Assembly (NCBI GenBank): GCA_002082245.2
Contig: NBTC02000002.1
Location: 2,852,001 to 2,916,000 of the forward strand
Length of the DNA: 64,000 nt
Origin: Yersinia enterocolitica
Lineage (GTDB): Bacteria; Pseudomonadota; Gammaproteobacteria; Enterobacterales; Enterobacteriaceae
Reading direction: 5' to 3'
The position numbers and the translations under genes were made by a program. The notes beneath the pieces were generated by a model that did no database searches, was not told the DNA's origin, and saw only the letters and a program-made list of their open reading frames with translations. This document shows, in pieces, positions 61,154 to 64,000 of the stretch. Each line of letters starts with the position of its first letter. The stretch's first letter is position 1.

Positions 61154-61867
61154 CTACTCTTCTGTCACTGGCATAAACTCGGCCAATTTCTGCTTCTGTT
61201 TACCCCGGTCATCCAGGTTAGCTGAGCTTAGCCAAAGCTGTATAGCTCGCCGAATCCCTGGCCATTCACTCTCGATAATAGAATACCAACGGGTGTCACG
61301 ACTATGCCCTTTGGATACTTGTATTTGTCTGAAAGTACCTTCGTATTGAAATCCCAAGCGTTCTGCCGCTTGAATCGCTGGCTGGTGCAAACTGTCACAC
61401 TTCCACGCACATCGCCGGTATTGCAAAGTATCCAGCGCATAGGATAGCAAAAGAAATATTGCCTCAGTGCTGCATAAAGTACGTTTCATCAACGGTGACC
61501 AGTTAATCCAACCGATTTCTACCGCCCCATTCTCGGGGTCAATGCGTTGTAACGCGATAAAACCTACTGCTTTTCCGGTGGAGTAATTGATGACTGAATA
61601 AAAGAGAGGGTCCTTACTTGCACTAAGAGAGGCAATATAATGGTCACATTGCCTAATTGTGATGGGGCGATTAATGTGAAAGTAAGTCCAGTCACGCTCG
61701 TCATCAATGCTGTGCCAGGCTTCAAATAGATCCTTGCTATGCTTGATATCAATAGGTTCAAGGAGGCAATAGTCTCCTTTGAGGATAATCCGTTGGGGAG
61801 TTGTTCGAGGCAACCAGTCGGGTAATGATTTGCCCAGTGCTTGCCCATAGATATTTAATTCTGTCAT
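61154..61867 (-). CDS. GNAT-family N-acetyltransferase (RimJ/RimL-like)
   Basis: A 237-residue acetyl-CoA-dependent N-acetyltransferase. After a short lead comes the RimL-type pattern: LLEPIDIKHSKDLFEAW, FYSVINYSTGKAVGFIALQRID, then GAVEIGWINWSPLMKRT and STEAIFLLLSYALDTL, with late AAERLGFQYEGTFRQ. Members often acetylate ribosomal protein N-termini, tabtoxin-like compounds or small amines; the substrate here is unknown. The C-terminal 40 residues (with KQKQKLAEFMPVTEE) extend past the usual fold. Monocistronic. Confidence 0.88.
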   Translation of the reverse strand: MTELNIYGQALGKSLPDWLPRTTPQRIILKGDYCLLEPIDIKHSKDLFEAWHSIDDERDWTYFHINRPITIRQCDHYIASLSASKDPLFYSVINYSTGKAVGFIALQRIDPENGAVEIGWINWSPLMKRTLCSTEAIFLLLSYALDTLQYRRCAWKCDSLHQPAIQAAERLGFQYEGTFRQIQVSKGHSRDTRWYSIIESEWPGIRRAIQLWLSSANLDDRGKQKQKLAEFMPVTEE

Positions 61868-62313
61868 TATAAATCATACCTGTGTTATGAAATTTATAAG
61901 TTTTCGGCAAGTTTTTCAAAAAACTCAGTGAATCCACCCTAAAATAATGTCACTTTGATCTTTAACTTTTCCAATCGTGCTGATTTCTCCAAGAAGAAAG
62001 TGATATTGGCCGTGCCCATAAATTCAAATTATTCAGAAAACACATCCTATTTTTGAATAATTAAGTCTTATAAAGAATGACACTTCTTGATAATTTGTTA
62101 TGTGATATCTATTGAGCAATTCAATTTTAAATTTAATAAACCACATTAGATCATGATAAACATGAGTATTTCACCTTTTATTTATTGTACTAATTATAAC
62201 CAACTCATTTAATCAAGTGAGCTAATAGGTCTAATCTTGATGGCCTAATGTATAAATATAATTTTATCACTTCATTAAAAACACATTATTTACTCTATAA
62301 CAAAAAAAACAAC
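61868..62313. other. AT-rich gap before the chemoreceptor promoter
   Basis: About 450 bp with no recognised gene. Presumably carries the promoter of the acetyltransferase gene on the minus strand. Confidence 0.55.
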
Positions 62314-62340
62314 TCAAGATAAAATCTCAACCGCCGATAA
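62314..62340 (+). promoter_or_regulatory. FliA (sigma-28) promoter of the chemoreceptor gene
   Basis: GCCGATAA (62333-62340) is the exact sigma-28 -10 box. Eleven bp upstream TCAAGATA (62314-62321) matches five of eight bases of the -35 box TAAAGTTT. The spacing is exact. Transcription would start near 62348, about 107 bp before the ATG. Confidence 0.85.
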
Positions 62341-62454
62341 TAATAAAGATGAAATATAAAACAATTTACTCAACTATTTTATAGACACCGAAATTAGTTA
62401 TTAACTGCCTTTCCAAGGTATCTTTCCCGTGTCCGACATTTGAGGTTTAATAAC

Positions 62455-64000
62455 ATGAGATTCATACAAAATATTAAAATAAGAACGGCACTTATACTCA
62501 TTCTCATCGTGTTTTCACTGTTGTGGGCCGGGGCATCAGGCTTTGCTTTATACTCTCTTAAGCAATTAAACCAAGAGCTAGGTGTAACCCATACTCAGCA
62601 GCAAAATGGCGATATTATTAATAGTGCCAATGCACAATACTACCGCGCGACAACAGCGATGGAACGTGCTATGGGAGCAATGGCGAAAAATGACACTGGA
62701 GTTTTCGATCTTGAGATGAAGGCAACTCTTACCGAATTAGACGGCCTTAAAAATGGGCTCAGTCAATTTAAAACTATTGATCATGGGAAAATTGACTCAA
62801 CCACAATAGATGATATTTATAACAGTTCTTTTAATCTCTATAACAGTGCAGTTTTGCCGATGTTTGAATCAGCAAGAGAGAAAAATATAAACAATTTTGA
62901 AGTAATAAAAACAGGTAAATATCTTCCGTTAAGACGGAACTTCAGTGCAGCGATAGACAAATACAACGCAAAAATTATATCCCTAAATGAAGAAGCAAAT
63001 CAGCGGATTTCCCAATGGCTAGTGTGGTGTCAATATATCCTAGTCAGTGCGTTATTAATCAGTGTGCTGATCATGGTAACAACCGACCGCTATCTGGTTA
63101 ACTTTCTCGTTAAGCCTTTGAACAGAGTAAAAGCTCATCTTGAATCTCTGGCACAAGGCATACTTGACCACAACATCGTAGATCAGGGTAGAAACTGTAT
63201 TGGCCAGTTAATTCCTTATATTAACAAGATGCAGGATAACTGGGCCAAAACGGTGTTTGAAATCCGCAACAGTGCGGATTCGATTTACAGGGGTTCTAGT
63301 GAGATATCAGTCGGAAATACCGATTTGTCTTCCCGAACTGAAGAACAAGCCTCGGCGCTGGAAGAGACCGCCTCCAGCATGGAACAACTCGGTTCAACCG
63401 TTCAGCAGAATGCAGATAATGCCGGTCAGGCAAGTACACTGGCGAACCAGGCCACTCGGGAAGCACAACAGGGCGGCGTAATTGTCAGTGGCGTCATTGC
63501 CACCATGACGAAAATTACCAGCAGCTCACATAAAATCGTCGATATCATTGGCGTCATCAACAGTATTGCGTTTCAAACCAATATTCTTGCGTTAAATGCC
63601 GCGGTCGAAGCAGCACGAGCAGGGGAACAAGGCCGGGGATTTGCCGTTGTCGCCAGTGAAGTGAGAAATTTGGCGCAACGCAGCGCACAGGCAGCAAAAG
63701 AGATTGATGTGCTGATCAATGAGTCAGTTAAAAATATTAAATCCGGGTCTGAACAGGTGACGCGAGCAGGTGATGCGATGGACAAAATCGTGAGCTCAGT
63801 CAGCAACGTAAATGACATTATGAGCGAAATAGCCGCAGCCTCGACCGAACAGAGTAAAGGGATCAGCCAAATTGGTTCTGCGGTGGTTCAAATGGACAGC
63901 GTCACGCAGCAAAATGCCGCCTTAGTGCAGCAATCTGCTGCTGCTGCTGCCTCGCTGGAAGAGCAGGCTCGTCAACTAACAGAAATTGTCTCGGTATTTA
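62455..64000 (+). CDS. Methyl-accepting chemotaxis protein (C-terminus cut)
   Basis: A Tar/Tsr-class transmembrane chemoreceptor, open to the window edge (515 codons, no stop). Helix 1 spans about 11-33, followed by a four-helix-bundle periplasmic sensor domain (about 35-187), helix 2 (188-210) and HAMP (about 211-263). The cytoplasmic signalling domain has methylation-helix motifs ([18 protein letters not shown]) and the conserved hairpin tip ([20 protein letters not shown] then [14 protein letters not shown], about 370-405). The ligand cannot be assigned. Transcription from a sigma-28 promoter puts it in the flagellar/chemotaxis regulon. Confidence 0.95.
   Translation, partial: MRFIQNIKIRTALILILIVFSLLWAGASGFALYSLKQLNQELGVTHTQQQNGDIINSANAQYYRATTAMERAMGAMAKNDTGVFDLEMKATLTELDGLKNGLSQFKTIDHGKIDSTTIDDIYNSSFNLYNSAVLPMFESAREKNINNFEVIKTGKYLPLRRNFSAAIDKYNAKIISLNEEANQRISQWLVWCQYILVSALLISVLIMVTTDRYLVNFLVKPLNRVKAHLESLAQGILDHNIVDQGRNCIGQLIPYINKMQDNWAKTVFEIRNSADSIYRGSSEISVGNTDLSSRTEEQASALEETASSMEQLGSTVQQNADNAGQASTLANQATREAQQGGVIVSGVIATMTKITSSSHKIVDIIGVINSIAFQTNILALNAAVEAARAGEQGRGFAVVASEVRNLAQRSAQAAKEIDVLINESVKNIKSGSEQVTRAGDAMDKIVSSVSNVNDIMSEIAAASTEQSKGISQIGSAVVQMDSVTQQNAALVQQSAAAAASLEEQARQLTEIVSVF

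Overview
The window is a chromosomal segment from an enterobacterium, almost certainly a Yersinia. The left 50 kb follows the conserved enterobacterial order hflK-hflX-hfq-miaA-mutL-amiB-tsaE-nnr-queG-glyVXY-orn-rsgA-psd-mscM-epmA-frdABCD-blc-gdx-ecnB-efp-epmB-yjeI-groEL-groES-fxsA-aspA-dcuA-cutA-dsbD. ERIC-type imperfect palindromes of about 125 bp with a Yersinia-like sequence fill its gaps. AspA keeps Val363, the residue I recall as replaced in Y. pestis, so this is probably an enteric or environmental Yersinia. The exact species cannot be fixed by reading alone.

Layout. 1-10.3 kb: the hflK-to-nnr block on the minus strand (proteolysis control, RNA chaperone, tRNA modification, mismatch repair, cell-wall amidase, metabolite repair), with queG divergent from nnr on overlapping start codons. 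10.4-11.2 kb: a cluster of DnaA boxes beside three identical tRNA-Gly genes, the position of the E. coli datA locus. 11.2-19.6 kb: orn, rsgA, psd, mscM and epmA, with an ERIC element in every intergenic gap. One ERIC supplies the psd stop codon and another lies in the frd leader. 19.6-26.7 kb: the frd operon, the lipocalin blc, the guanidine exporter gdx under a guanidine-II riboswitch, entericidin, and efp/epmB, which with epmA make a complete EF-P lysylation system. 26.9-35.4 kb: groESL with a sigma-32 promoter, fxsA, aspA-dcuA (anaerobic aspartate/fumarate metabolism feeding Frd), and cutA-dsbD.

35.4-40.2 kb holds an aegA-hydN-fdhF operon. It encodes a formate dehydrogenase H homologue with cysteine in place of selenocysteine and two ferredoxin-like or flavin electron-transfer proteins. 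40.8-49.8 kb is a complete D-galactarate catabolic locus: garP, garK, garD, the regulator cdaR, a second glycerate kinase, garR and garL. A TetR-type regulator (yjdC) and tRNA-Phe follow.

From tRNA-Phe (51 kb) to the right edge the DNA is more AT-rich, less dense and accessory in character. It holds a murQ ruin beside an intact murP, an exported ParB-like protein, about 1.7 kb with two gene relics and a 30-residue membrane peptide, a 946-residue type Va autotransporter, a LuxR-type regulator, a dienelactone-hydrolase-like protein and a GNAT acetyltransferase. It ends in a methyl-accepting chemotaxis protein cut by the window edge and preceded by a good FliA (sigma-28) promoter.

Gene starts were moved from the longest open frame to an internal ATG/GTG where the ribosome-binding site and the remembered E. 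coli N-terminus agreed. No searches were run. Family assignments rest on sequence reading and memory of E. coli homologues.
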